23,571 nt of DNA from Rodentolepis nana (GCA_900617975.1 UZAE01000432.1:1-23571), one strand, 5' to 3'; counted from the stretch's first letter, positions 1 to 8,824 are shown. A program made the numbers and translations. The notes: generated by a model from the letters alone, not told the origin.

Positions 1-1181
1 CCCCCACCTCCCACCCCGCACTTGTTGCATGGTGTAGGGAAGACGCCATAATAAAATTCCTCATCCTCAGGCAGGTGTAGCACTGCTTGTTTTCTCATGG
101 GAATGTCTGGTGATTGAAAGATGGGACAGACCATAATTCAGCCAGCCAGGCAGTCAGGCAGTCGAGCCCATTGAGGAGGTATGCGAGGAAGGTGGGCGAA
201 GAAGAAGAAGGGGATTACATTAATGTGTCGGCGGCAAATTATGTGTATTGCCCTCCTTCCGCACACACACACACACACATACACACACAGACAGCGGCAT
301 AATTACAGACCAGAAATTATCCAGACACCGTCTAGAACTCTCCTTTTGTTTTGGAGACGAGGAATCCATCGAATTTTTTTCCCCAATTGCACTATTATTA
401 ATAATGGTACCCAGACATGAATAAGATTACAAAAATTGGCCATCCCATATCAAAGAACAAAAAATAGTTTTTTTGTAATTCAATCTGAATTGAATTAATA
501 TTTAAGTAATAGAGTCAAATAGATAATTTAGTCTTTGATTACGCGTTGAAATGAAATTTTTAATTTCCAAAAAACTGTCATAGCTCTTGGGTAGAAGCCA
601 CAACACACTATAAATGCTTATTTAAAAGAAGTCTTTAATATTTTAATTACAGTTTTTATGGATTGTTAATCAATTCAAATTAGATACTAGAGGAGTAAAA
701 TGTACTTTTTTTTATTGAATGGAGATGGAGTAGGTATTGAGGGCGAAGGGGTCCAATTCAGTTGATTTTAGGCTTAATAGTCAATTTTCTCGCCGAAATT
801 AAAATCTCCTACACCATTCCTTGAATTACTGGACAAATCATTGTTTAAAATACTTAGTGCTTAGTGGGCGGTTGCTTAAATAGGACGGTCGATATTTCCA
901 CTTCAATTCAACTCTTTCTAAGATCAAGAAAACGGCATATTCCTACTTGAGATTAACTTATTTGCATGTTCATAACAAAGAAGAGGTGACTAGAGTACAC
1001 TCAGGGTAAATTATTTATATATTTCTTATTAAAAAATATAAATAATAAATACTACATGCAAAATTATTGCTTTTAATAAAGTGTCCATAATAGGGGAAGT
1101 ACTTCCTTCGAAAAAATAATGGTAATAACTTTCCTATTGATAAAATAGTCGTGCTTTATGAAAGTTATAATCTTTTTTTCA
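1..1181. other. AT-rich intergenic DNA, no gene seen
   Basis: No coding region is supported here. The small reading frames around 114-420 run through the CA microsatellite and have no recognisable domain. The first 60 bases are pyrimidine/C-rich and the rest is AT-rich with A/T homopolymers. Nothing in this stretch matches the SINE-like family found further on. Confidence 0.6.
261..295. repeat. (CA)n microsatellite, interrupted
   Basis: A run of CA dinucleotides is broken by one TA and ends in CAGACAG. It is simple-sequence DNA and explains the His/Thr repeats in two overlapping short reading frames, which should not be taken as genes. Confidence 0.95.
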
Positions 1182-1468
1182 AATGCCAGGCTTTATGATA
1201 TTTATCATTAGCCCTTAAACTTTGACTTCAGCTTCCCCCATGGACGGGGGGTACATATATAGCAGTTAATTAATAACAGTTCATTACACCCAGGGGTGGG
1301 GGGTGCATATATAGCAGTTAATTAATAGCAGTTCATTCTATCATTAGCCCTTAAACTTTGACTTCAGCTTCCCCCAAGAGGGGGTGGGGTACATACAATT
1401 CATGGAGGGGGTACATTTATAGCAGTTAATTAATAGCAATTCACGGGGGGTACATATATAGCAGTTAA
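1182..1468 (-). repeat. LINE 3' UTR with minisatellite and conserved 3' tail
   Basis: On the minus strand this directly follows the stop codon of the RNase H reading frame. It contains four copies of a roughly 35-bp unit (core AGCAGTTAATTAATARCAG on the plus strand) separated by G-rich linkers. There are two copies of a tail-like sequence, at 1341-1375 (partial) and 1182-1237 (longer). On the minus strand the terminal tail reads GAAGCTGAAGTC...GGGCTAATGATAA...GCCTGGCATTTGA and then A-rich sequence. The same tail closes every dispersed SINE-like copy in the window. Seen directly: the repeats and the tail match. Inferred: this is the LINE 3' end recognised by its reverse transcriptase. Confidence 0.8.
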
Positions 1469-1484
1469 TTAATAACAGTTCATT
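1251..1484. repeat. 35-bp minisatellite inside the LINE 3' UTR
   Basis: Four units lie at about 1251-1285, 1303-1337, 1411-1443 and 1450-1484, each close to GTRCATWTATAGCAGTTAATT followed by AATARCAGTTCATT. A collapsed unit is visible at 1389-1403. The last unit overlaps the end of the LINE reading frame and supplies its terminal residues and stop codon, so the original C-terminus has probably been replaced by repeat sequence. G-rich linkers (GGGGTGGGG and similar) separate the units. Confidence 0.85.
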
Positions 1485-2059
1485 AGCCGTCTTCTTGCTT
1501 CCCAGTATCTCTGCCTTTCCGTCGATGTCTTTAGGGCTGGACACCGAAAGAGGTGGGTTTTCTCCATTTCCTCATGTAGGTTACATAGAGGACATGTGGG
1601 TTGAGTGAATACTCCCAATCTGTGAAGGTGTTTTGCCAGGCAATCGTGTCTGGTACGTAATCTAAACTCAGCAACGGCTTCGATTCTTGGCCAGTCGGCT
1701 ATATCGGAGAGTGCCACTGTCCACTGTTTCTCCCTTGTTCGAGCTTTAAGTTCGTTGCACCTTGAGGTCTTGAATTCTCTAATGATTAAGGCCTTCATTG
1801 TGTGGAAAGACATCGGCCGGTCCATGCATTGCAAAATCGTTGTCCCCTTCTTAGCAAGTGTGTCAGCAAGCTCATTGCCTTTAATGCCACAGTGACCAGG
1901 AATCCATTGTAGGACCACTGTTTTCTTTTACTCTCTCAGCAGCTCATAGAGTTTTCTACATTCCTTTATCTCAGCTGTTATGGGTGGCTCTCTGCTTCCA
2001 ATTGAGTTTATTGCTGACTGTGAGTCCGAAAGTATCACCGCTTTGGTGAATTTCGTATC
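1469..2059 (-). pseudogene. LINE ORF2 C-terminus: RNase H plus Cys/His knuckle, 5'-truncated
   Basis: This is the C-terminal remnant of the second ORF of an RNase H-bearing LINE (I/R1/LOA-type). In a complete element the domain would remove the RNA strand during target-primed reverse transcription. Seen: reading from 2059 downward, AVILSDSQSAI carries the third RNase H aspartate, then an in-frame TAA at 1928-1930, then LQWIPGHCGIKGNELADT with the final catalytic Asp and its conserved His. A knuckle follows, CPLCNLHEEMEKTHLFRCP (C-x2-C, H, C pattern), and RYWEARRRL near the end. The first two catalytic acidic residues (YTDGS-type and E motifs) are missing, because similarity stops at a TAA at 2060-2062. 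The copy is therefore both 5'-truncated, as is usual for LINEs, and broken by a stop. The 149 codons after the internal stop remain open, so decay is moderate. Family assignment is confident to RNase H LINE, not to clade. Confidence 0.88.
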
Positions 2060-2802
2060 TTAATCAGCCATGTTATTGGAAGTTAAATTAATTCATTATA
2101 GAGGTATACACCCTATCCAAGCTACCTCTTATTAAAATTTTTTGAGCACAAAAGAAACATGTACATATCCAAAATAGAATTCTAATTTCTCCATATTCCA
2201 ATCGATCAACCATCCTCGGTACTAGGGAAATGAAAAAAAAATGTGTTGCATTCTCAACACCTCTGGTTTGTTAAACAAGCGTGGTTACATCAATACTTTC
2301 TTATTTCACTCATTTCTGATAGGCGTCCGTGCCATATCGGCCATTAGACTCTTTTCATTAATGTAAAAATAAAATTTTTAATAGGCAGTTCAATTTATCA
2401 CATCACTGTGTCCAAATAGCAAATTATTTCCATTTGATCTCCTCGAATTTCTTTAAAATAAGAGGCTTTAAGGTAGAAATCGAATATGCTTTGCCCATGC
2501 GTCTGAAAATTTTTGAATTGAAACGGTAAGAAAATGAGGTAGTGTATACACTTCAAAGCCTAATCAGCATCCGAATTCCCTTATTTAGTACTGCCCAGAT
2601 AGTGACTTAACTTTTTGCCAGACACGGATGCATTTGGGATGGTAACAGAAAGACATCTGATGACCTTGGCACCTCCCTCTCTCCCTCCCACTCTCTCAAA
2701 ACTTCCTTCCAAGGCTCGCACATACTAAGAGCCAGAAGACTGATACACCAAGAAATCCCAGCGTTGTCGCTAGGGTCTTGAAAGCAGGGGAGGTCACTTG
2801 CA

Positions 2803-2828
2803 GGTGTGTGTGTGTGTGTATGTGTGTG
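2803..2828. repeat. (GT)n microsatellite
   Basis: GTGTGTGTGTGTGTATGTGTGTG is an interrupted alternating purine-pyrimidine run, simple-sequence DNA with Z-DNA-forming potential. The minus-strand reading frame through it (His/Thr repeat) is an artefact of the repeat. Confidence 0.93.
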
Positions 2829-2890
2829 CCTTAGACAGGACGAAGGCATGAAGTGATTTTCTTATCTCTCGGTATTTATCTCCTTCATCC

Positions 2891-2940
2891 TCCATCCCCT
2901 CCCCCCCCCCCCCCCCCCCCCCCCCCCTCCCTCCTCCCCC
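2891..2940. repeat. Poly-C tract of 27 with flanking C-rich repeats
   Basis: An uninterrupted run of 27 C (2901-2927) is flanked by CCCCT on the left and TCCCTCCTCCCCC on the right. The complementary strand is a long G tract able to form G-quadruplexes. Tracts this long are unstable and are often mis-sized in assemblies, so the length should be treated as approximate. Confidence 0.95.
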
Positions 2941-3667
2941 ACTCTATGACTGATTAACACCAACTCCAGGGCCAAAGGAGCAGTAATTTACGTATTTTAA
3001 TCTTCCTCCCTCCCTCTTGTATACACGATGGTGAAATTGTTTTGTGCATGAGTGTATCTATGCCCGTATGCGTATGCACTTTGGGCTTTTTTATTGATTT
3101 TGAGCCGGAAAAATACGGTTGTAAGGGCCGGTTCGAGCTTGTTTACATTAGGAAAAGTGGAGGCTGTCTTCTGGAATGGGCATACATCACTCCTCCTCTG
3201 TTGCATAGGCCTCTCCTTAATGGAAAACAAAAGAGTCGGCCGGCCAATTGCAGAGAAGTAAATGTTAACTTCCATCAATTACTAAAACTGGACTTCACTA
3301 ACACTTGTGAGTTTATTTCATCCATAGGCAAGTGTATAAAGTGGACAAAATAGATTGCCAAGCACGACTTCACTTGACGGTTTGTGGAAATGGCCCGGCC
3401 TTCTATCAATGTGTGCGAAAATGTGGTCTTTACAGCCCGCTGATGCATGCAGAAGTATCAAGTACTCTAAAGGAACTAGAATCAGCGGTGACTTAACAAG
3501 AGGTGTATTAAGTAGCCGCTGTCAGAATCTACCACTTTTTTACCCATTGTAATTATTAAAATATGTATTTTAGGGGGCGAATAATAATTAGTTGAAAGGA
3601 TTTAAAATAAATTTCTTTTTTTGAAGTAAGGTCAGATGCTGCTAACTTGTTCGCTTATCAGTCTTAT

Positions 3668-3680
3668 GGGGGGGGGGGGG
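3668..3680. repeat. G13 homopolymer
   Basis: Thirteen consecutive G in AT-rich sequence. It is one of at least nine G or C runs of 10 or more bases in the window. Confidence 0.97.
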
Positions 3681-4499
3681 AACTTTTGAGCTCTTGATAG
3701 TTATTCGACATTTTAGGCTGATTATTTTGCCCCTCTGTAAAACAATTTATAAATTAAATTTTTTATTTTCAAATGTCCCCCTCACAGCCCTTCAACAGTC
3801 AATAATTATTTTGAAAACTGCACCCAACCGCACTCACACGTGTCTCACAGCAGACTGATGCCGCCGACTTGATGAGTTTTGGTGGTGCATCAGGCGAAGG
3901 CTATAGACACGTATTGAGCATGTTTCAAACGGCAATAGCGGCTTCTGTTATGAGTCTGGTACCAATGGGTCTCTTGAGGGCGTTAAAGGGTTGAAGGTTA
4001 AAGCCCGAATTGTAGATGACATTCTGTTGCACGCATTTTAATGACCATCTAATGCAAAGCTTTGTTCCTCAATTCCTTTCAGAAAATAGTATTGCCATGT
4101 TAACAGTGATAGCTTATATAAGGGCGTCGAAGTACTCGTGGGGGGAAAAATGGTTTGAAACCTTAAACGAAGAGGAGCATTGCGTGTCTCACGAGGCAAC
4201 TTTGTCTTCAATAATATCCAGATTTAGTATTTAAATTAAAAGAGGCAGACAGACACAAATGGAGAGAAAAAGGTATGGTGAGGTGAGTACTGTGGAAGTA
4301 GCCGAATATGACAAACAGTGGAGTCATGGTAGTTTGAAGTGAGAAGTCAACTGCCAGTTAATAGACTTTTTGCCGTATGAGTATACACTGGCCAGGGTGC
4401 ACCACATTTTGCCGTATGAGTATGCGTTGCCCAGGGTGCACCACGTTTTTGCCGTATGAATATACGTTGCCCAGGGTGCACCACGTGGGCAGTTTGAAG

Positions 4500-5122
4500 T
4501 ACCAGTCAATAGACTTTTTTCCGCATAAGTATACGTTGCCCAGGGTGCACCACATGGAGGTTGTAAGTACACGTTGCCCAGGGTGCACCACGTGGAGGTA
4601 TGCCGTTTGAGTATACGTTGCCCATTGGTTTATAGACTTGTTTGCCGTATGAGTATACGTTGCCCGTCAATGGGGTGATGGTAGTTTGAAGTGAGAAGTC
4701 AACTGCCACAATGGGGTCATGGTAGTTTGAAGTTAGAAGTCAACTGCCTTTAATAGACTTTTTTGCCGTATGAGTATACGTTGCCCAGCGGTTTATAGAC
4801 TTTTTGCCGTATGAGGTCTGTTGCCCAAATATGACATACAGTGGGGTCATGGTAGTTTGAAGTCAGAGGTCAACTGCCGGTTTATAGACTTTTTGCCGTG
4901 TTAGGGTTAGATCAACTGCCGGTTTATAGACTTTTTTGCCGTATGCGCATACACAATGACATACAGTGGGGTGATGGTAGTTTGAAGTGAGAAGTTGTGA
5001 CATATAGTGGGGTGAGGGTAGTTTGAAGTCAGAAGTCCACTGCCGGTTTATAGACTTTTTGCCGTATGAGTATACTTTGTAACATACAGTGGGGTCATGG
5101 TAGTTTGAAGTCAGAAGTCAAG
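4500..5122. repeat. Left copy of 623-bp direct duplication
   Basis: This segment and 5204-5826 read as identical base for base, offset by exactly 704 bp, with an 81-bp spacer made of the same modules. Modules within each segment differ from one another, so the identity reflects recent duplication, gene conversion or an assembly duplication rather than general satellite homogeneity. Confidence 0.95.
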
Positions 5123-5203
5123 GCATACAGTGGGGTCATGGTAGTTTGAAGTCAGTGGTCAACTATACAGTGGGGTGATGGTAGTTTGAAGTGAGAAGTC
5201 AAC

Positions 5204-5826
5204 TACCAGTCAATAGACTTTTTTCCGCATAAGTATACGTTGCCCAGGGTGCACCACATGGAGGTTGTAAGTACACGTTGCCCAGGGTGCACCACGTGGA
5301 GGTATGCCGTTTGAGTATACGTTGCCCATTGGTTTATAGACTTGTTTGCCGTATGAGTATACGTTGCCCGTCAATGGGGTGATGGTAGTTTGAAGTGAGA
5401 AGTCAACTGCCACAATGGGGTCATGGTAGTTTGAAGTTAGAAGTCAACTGCCTTTAATAGACTTTTTTGCCGTATGAGTATACGTTGCCCAGCGGTTTAT
5501 AGACTTTTTGCCGTATGAGGTCTGTTGCCCAAATATGACATACAGTGGGGTCATGGTAGTTTGAAGTCAGAGGTCAACTGCCGGTTTATAGACTTTTTGC
5601 CGTGTTAGGGTTAGATCAACTGCCGGTTTATAGACTTTTTTGCCGTATGCGCATACACAATGACATACAGTGGGGTGATGGTAGTTTGAAGTGAGAAGTT
5701 GTGACATATAGTGGGGTGAGGGTAGTTTGAAGTCAGAAGTCCACTGCCGGTTTATAGACTTTTTGCCGTATGAGTATACTTTGTAACATACAGTGGGGTC
5801 ATGGTAGTTTGAAGTCAGAAGTCAAG
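5204..5826. repeat. Right copy of 623-bp direct duplication
   Basis: Identical on reading to 4500-5122. The copies diverge abruptly after the shared GAAGTCAAG: the left one continues GCATACAG, the right one ATGTCAAC. On the left boundary both are preceded by T, with different bases before that. Confidence 0.95.
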
Positions 5827-5993
5827 ATGTCAACTGCCGATTAATAGACTTTTTTGCCGTATGAGAAGTGATAAGTCAACTGCCGGTTAATAGACTTTTT
5901 TGCCGTATGAGTGGGTTGCCCAGGGTGCACCGCGTGGAGGTAAGTCTATCGCACTGGCCAGGGTGCACCAAGTGGAAGTAAGTATCACACACT

Positions 5994-6105
5994 CATCGAC
6001 TTCTTGTGACTTTGGTATTCCTCCCCTCTGTAAAGCCTGAAGTTGGCTAAAGGGCTAATATTAGCTATCAAAATGCCTGTCATTTGATATGAATAAGTAA
6101 ATATT
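5994..6105 (+). repeat. Inverted SINE-like tail fragment abutting the array
   Basis: The array's right edge is the head end of a minus-oriented element. Immediately next to it is the 3' half of a plus-oriented one: TCGACTTCTTGTGACTTT, CCTCCCCTCTGTAAAGCCTGAAG, GGCTAAAGGGCTAAT, TGCCTGTCATTTGATATGA, then ATAAGTAAATATTT. The head of this plus copy is missing. The junction is therefore head-end against mid-body in inverted orientation, which suggests a nested insertion, inversion or template switch at the edge of the array. Confidence 0.85.
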
Positions 6106-6487
6106 TCAATTCTTGAAATGCCCAAAATGACTTCTAATACAGCAACTTTAGACCGTGATGAGTTCTCCCAAGCTAAGTAAAACTCAAGTTAAATGAAAAT
6201 TCCAGCAATTAAATTAATTTTCCCATCATTATTTTCATTTAGAATAATTTAAGGGGGGGGGGGCTGAAGTTGACCTGAGGTCACCTTCGGAGTGTGAAAC
6301 ATCTTCAGGTGTTTCATCTGTCGTACCAACCCCGAAAGCCCTTATTTGGGTCAAGGATTGGCGATCAGGATATCCTCCTGCTGTGAATTCGTGGCTCCAA
6401 TATATAAATCGGTCTTAATTAAAACCTGATTACGAAGGTATTTGACCCCTAAAGTGGACTATTTGACCACGAGGAGAGCTGAGGTCA

Positions 6488-6575
6488 AGAAGGAGGAGGA
6501 GGAGGAGGAAGAGGAGGTGGAGAAGGAGGGGGTGAAGGAGGTGGGTGGGGAGAAGGGGGAGGGGAGGTGAAGAAT
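6488..6575. repeat. GGA-rich polypurine tract
   Basis: About 88 bases are almost entirely purine on the plus strand ((GGA)n, then GAAGGAGG..., GGGAGAAGGGGGAGGGG) with only five T interruptions. Sequences of this kind can form triplex (H-DNA) or G-quadruplex structures. A TG tract follows within a few bases. Confidence 0.9.
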
Positions 6576-6577
6576 AT

Positions 6578-6608
6578 ACGTGTGTGTATGTGTGTGTGTG
6601 TGTGCGCG
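6578..6608. repeat. (TG)n microsatellite
   Basis: CGTGTGTGTATGTGTGTGTGTGTGCGCG is an alternating purine-pyrimidine run ending in CGCG. It sits directly downstream of the polypurine tract. Confidence 0.93.
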
Positions 6609-7129
6609 ATGGCGTTAACTGGGGTAATAAAAGTTGCACATTTCAAGGCCTTGCTAGCCGATAATTACTTAGCGCGAATGGCCATAAAGTGAGGATAATT
6701 TTTTTCGGAAATGAAGTACATGTTGATTTTGGAGTGTGATGGGGTCAAAGTGATATATTACTAGTCCAAATGTCTGCAAGTAATAAAAGAAATTGAACAT
6801 CTTTAAACCCAACTGATAGGAGATAATCTCCCGGAAATTGACTGCGCTTTTGCATTTAACGTAACCAACATTAGCAATTAGTGGGCGTTAGAAGTAATTT
6901 ACTTCAACTGATATTCAACCCACACACTCAGAAAGCGTCTTAAACTCTTATCCACTGACGTAGCAGCAGGAATGCGAGGATAAGTCAAAACAGTTCTCAG
7001 AAAAAGTGGATACTTTTAAATAAGCAAACATTTACAATCCTGTATAAGTTCAAACCTATCCTTAAAGCTTCCTCACTACCATTCAACTAACCGATCATTC
7101 TGTATAAGATGAGGATTAAGACAGATTAC

Positions 7130-7473
7130 ATTTCAAAATGGGGTGTGCGATAGACTTACCTCCACGTGGTGCACCCTGGGCAACGTATATTTATACGGCA
7201 AAAAAGTCTATTGACTGGCAGTTGACTTCTCACTTTAAACTACCATCAACTCACTCTATGCCACATTCGAATACTTCCACAGTGCTCACCTCACCTTTGT
7301 TCTACCTTTGTGTTTGTCTCTTACATCTTTGAAACACTCTTCTGTTCCCCCCCCCCTCTCTCGACTTTTTTCAATTTGATGTTCCTTCCCCTCTGTGAAG
7401 CCTGAAGTCAACTAATGGGCTAATGATAACCATAAAGACGCCTGCCATTTGATATAAATAAATATTTCAAAAT
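7130..7473 (+). mobile_element. SINE-like element copy 1 with 10-bp TSD
   Basis: A complete copy: head GGGGTGTGCGATAGACTTACC begins at 7140 and the body runs through GGTGCACCCTGGGCAACG, GCAAAAAAGTCTATTG, CAGTTGACTTCTCAC and CTACCTTTGTGTTTGTCTC. The 3' tail is GCCTGAAGTCAACTAATGGG, CTAATGATAACC, CGCCTGCCATTTGATATAAATAAAT. It is flanked by the perfect direct repeat ATTTCAAAAT at 7130-7139 and 7464-7473, giving an element of 324 bp. The TSD shows retroposition. The tail is the region shared with the LINE 3' end at 1182-1237. A 64-codon frame through the head is not considered a gene. Confidence 0.92.
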
Positions 7474-7526
7474 AGCTGGCAATTTTCAACCCTTAAGAGA
7501 TCAGAGTTAACATAAAATGTTAACCT

Positions 7527-8231
7527 GTTCAGAGCATAGAAGCTCTACAACAGGTTTATGGGGACTCTGAGCAATGTGAAGCAGTCATTTATGATTGGGT
7601 TAAATGATTTAATGAGGGAAGGAGTCTAACTTGATGACGACGCAGGAAGAGGAGGGAAACCCACCACAATAAGGAATCAGGGAAACACACCACTCTTTAC
7701 AGAACCTAGTGGAAAAAGATGAAGGATATACCATTGAGGAATTGCGCACGAATCCGCATTTTCAGTTCTCATTAAAAATCTTGGCTGTTGGAAGGTTGGT
7801 GGGTTTCAAAAGCGTTGCAGGAACGGCACCAGTCCAAAGAGTTGAACTTTCATTAACATCTTTGGCATGGATGGAAGTAAATGAGGATAATTATTTTGGA
7901 CGCTGTGTTATCGGAGATGAAATCTGGAACATCTGGACCGGTCAAGTTCAAATCTGAAAGATCCTTTAAGAAGGTCCTGGGCATTATTTTTTTGGGATTT
8001 AGAGGGATGATAATGATATGCTTTCGGGAAATATAGGAATAATCACCTCAAATTATTATGAAGGTGTTTTGAAGAAGTAGAAGATATCTCTCGTAAAAAA
8101 CGTCTCCGGGAACTGTAAGTCAAATTCGGGTTCATCATGGCAATACCTGTGCACAATCTTCAAGAGCTGTCAAGGCCCTGTTGGGCGAATTTCGATGGGA
8201 AACGCTTCCACATTCTCCTTATAGTCCAGAC
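7527..8231 (+). pseudogene. Mariner-family (Tc1/mariner) transposase remnant
   Basis: A decayed DDE transposase recognised in pieces over several frames. In order: helix-turn-helix end VYGDSEQCEAVIYDWVK (7554-7604) then FNEGRS after an in-frame TGA; LDDDAGRGGKPTT (7630-7668), matching the mariner DDPRSGRP linker; LVEKDEGYTIEELR (7706-7747); VIGDEIW (7908-7928), matching the TGDETW motif with the first catalytic Asp; RGMIMICF (8001-8024); ITSNYYEGVLKK (8042-8077); and HHGNTCAQSSRAVKAL...FRWETLPHSPYSPD (8133-8231). The HDNA motif has become HHGNT, so the second catalytic Asp is lost, and the third Asp region is unrecognisable. At least four frame changes and several stops make it inactive. No terminal inverted repeats were identified. 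Confidence 0.88.
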
Positions 8232-8824
8232 CACGAAAAAGCAAAAGAAATAGAGATTACAGAAGCTTACAGACAAAAATCGAGCCTAAGTAGGAAAATG
8301 ATGGAATTTGTCTGAGAACCTTTTCACTCGCCCTCGTACATTGTGGAGTAGTGTCCTGATAGGCATAAACACTGATTTTCTTTCCAGGGATATTGTGAGC
8401 AATTTGAGTTTGAGAGAGAATTTATTTCTATTGGTCCATTATTTCTCCTACTTTGCTATTAGAACACCAATTTTGAAGGATGCAACTTTCATTATGACAT
8501 TGCCATTCACTTGGTCTTGACTACAATCTTAGCTTATAGCGAAATAGCAAAGTTGGAGTTGAGCATTCATCTACCTGATCAGATGCTCAAGGTGAATCTG
8601 TGGAGTTCAGGAGTAAATCTCACCGATTAAAGCTATTCTTGAAAGAAGCTGAAAGCCGGTTATCCTCTATCGGGGGGGGGGGGGGGTTTTGGGGGAGTTT
8701 TGAGACTAATTTTAGACATTCTCTGTGAGATGCCAAATGAATAACGACGTGAAAAAAGTAGAAAATCTGAAGGCTAAAACATTCTCCCATATATTGAGCA
8801 TTTATTGATACCATATAAAAATTA
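8232..8824. other. AT-rich DNA after the transposase remnant, G15 run
   Basis: No further transposase motifs are recognisable beyond PYSPD. A 70-codon frame at 8308-8520 has no family resemblance, although part of it may be decayed transposase 3' sequence. A run of 15 G lies at 8672-8686, followed by TTTTGGGGGAG. Confidence 0.5.

Larger units (their letters stand above)
2063..4235. other. Intergenic DNA with simple repeats, no supported gene
   Basis: No protein family is recognised. Overlapping frames of 93 and 103 codons on opposite strands near 2997-3353 show no known motif. An open stretch at 3815-3994 on the plus strand reads protein-like (contains GGASGEGYRHVLSMFQTAIA) but has no start, no splice context and no family I recognise. 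The block around 3810-4000 is less AT-rich than its surroundings, so an exon fragment cannot be excluded. Confidence 0.5.
4236..5992 (-). repeat. Scrambled tandem array built from a SINE-like head
   Basis: The left end begins like the body of a minus-oriented SINE-like copy (GACAGACACAAA, GAGTACTGTGGAAG, GAATATGACA). It then becomes a shuffled array of three modules from the element's head. Module A is CAGTGGGGTSATGGTAGTTT...GAAGTCAACTGCC, about 15 copies. Module B is TATAGACTTTTTTGCCGTATGAGTATACGTTGCCC, about 15 copies, some damaged. Module C is CAGGGTGCACCACGTGGAGG, about six to seven copies. Modules appear in varied order and truncation, so this is not a simple head-to-tail satellite. The right end restores the element's terminal GGAGGTAAGTCTATCGCAC. 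Short reading frames here that repeat RGAPWAT are translations of module C and are not genes. Confidence 0.93.
6106..7129. other. Intergenic DNA with polypurine and TG tracts
   Basis: No gene is supported. The only 60-codon-plus frame (minus strand 6430-6639) is a Leu/Pro/His translation of the polypurine and TG tracts. An 11-base G run lies at 6253-6263. The remainder (6610-7129) is ordinary AT-rich DNA without motifs I recognise. Confidence 0.6.

Noticed and set aside
114..420. Overlapping 62- and 79-codon frames at the window start
   Set aside because: Both translate the CA microsatellite and lack any domain.
3042..3353. 103-codon plus-strand frame overlapping a 93-codon minus-strand frame
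   Set aside because: Two overlapping frames on opposite strands with no family similarity; neither has supporting context.
4324..4709. Reading frames with a repeated RGAPWATY peptide, also at 5210-5413, 7138-7332, 11418-11681 and 12516-12731
   Set aside because: The peptide is a translation of the SINE-like head (GGTGCACCCTGGGCAACGTA complement or sense). It recurs because the DNA repeats. Frames end differently in each copy and have no common C-terminus.
4898..4910. TTAGGGTTAG as telomeric repeat
   Set aside because: Only one and a half units, inside the SINE-derived array and duplicated with it at 5602; explained by array scrambling.
4236..5992. CRISPR-like array
   Set aside because: The repeated modules have variable order and length with no unique spacers, and the setting is eukaryotic retroelement DNA.
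7140..7180. SINE head as a U1 snRNA-derived sequence
   Set aside because: Only ACTTACCT (8 bases) matches the U1 5' end; the following bases do not follow the U1 stem-loop sequence or an Sm site. Kept only as a note in the splice-donor finding.
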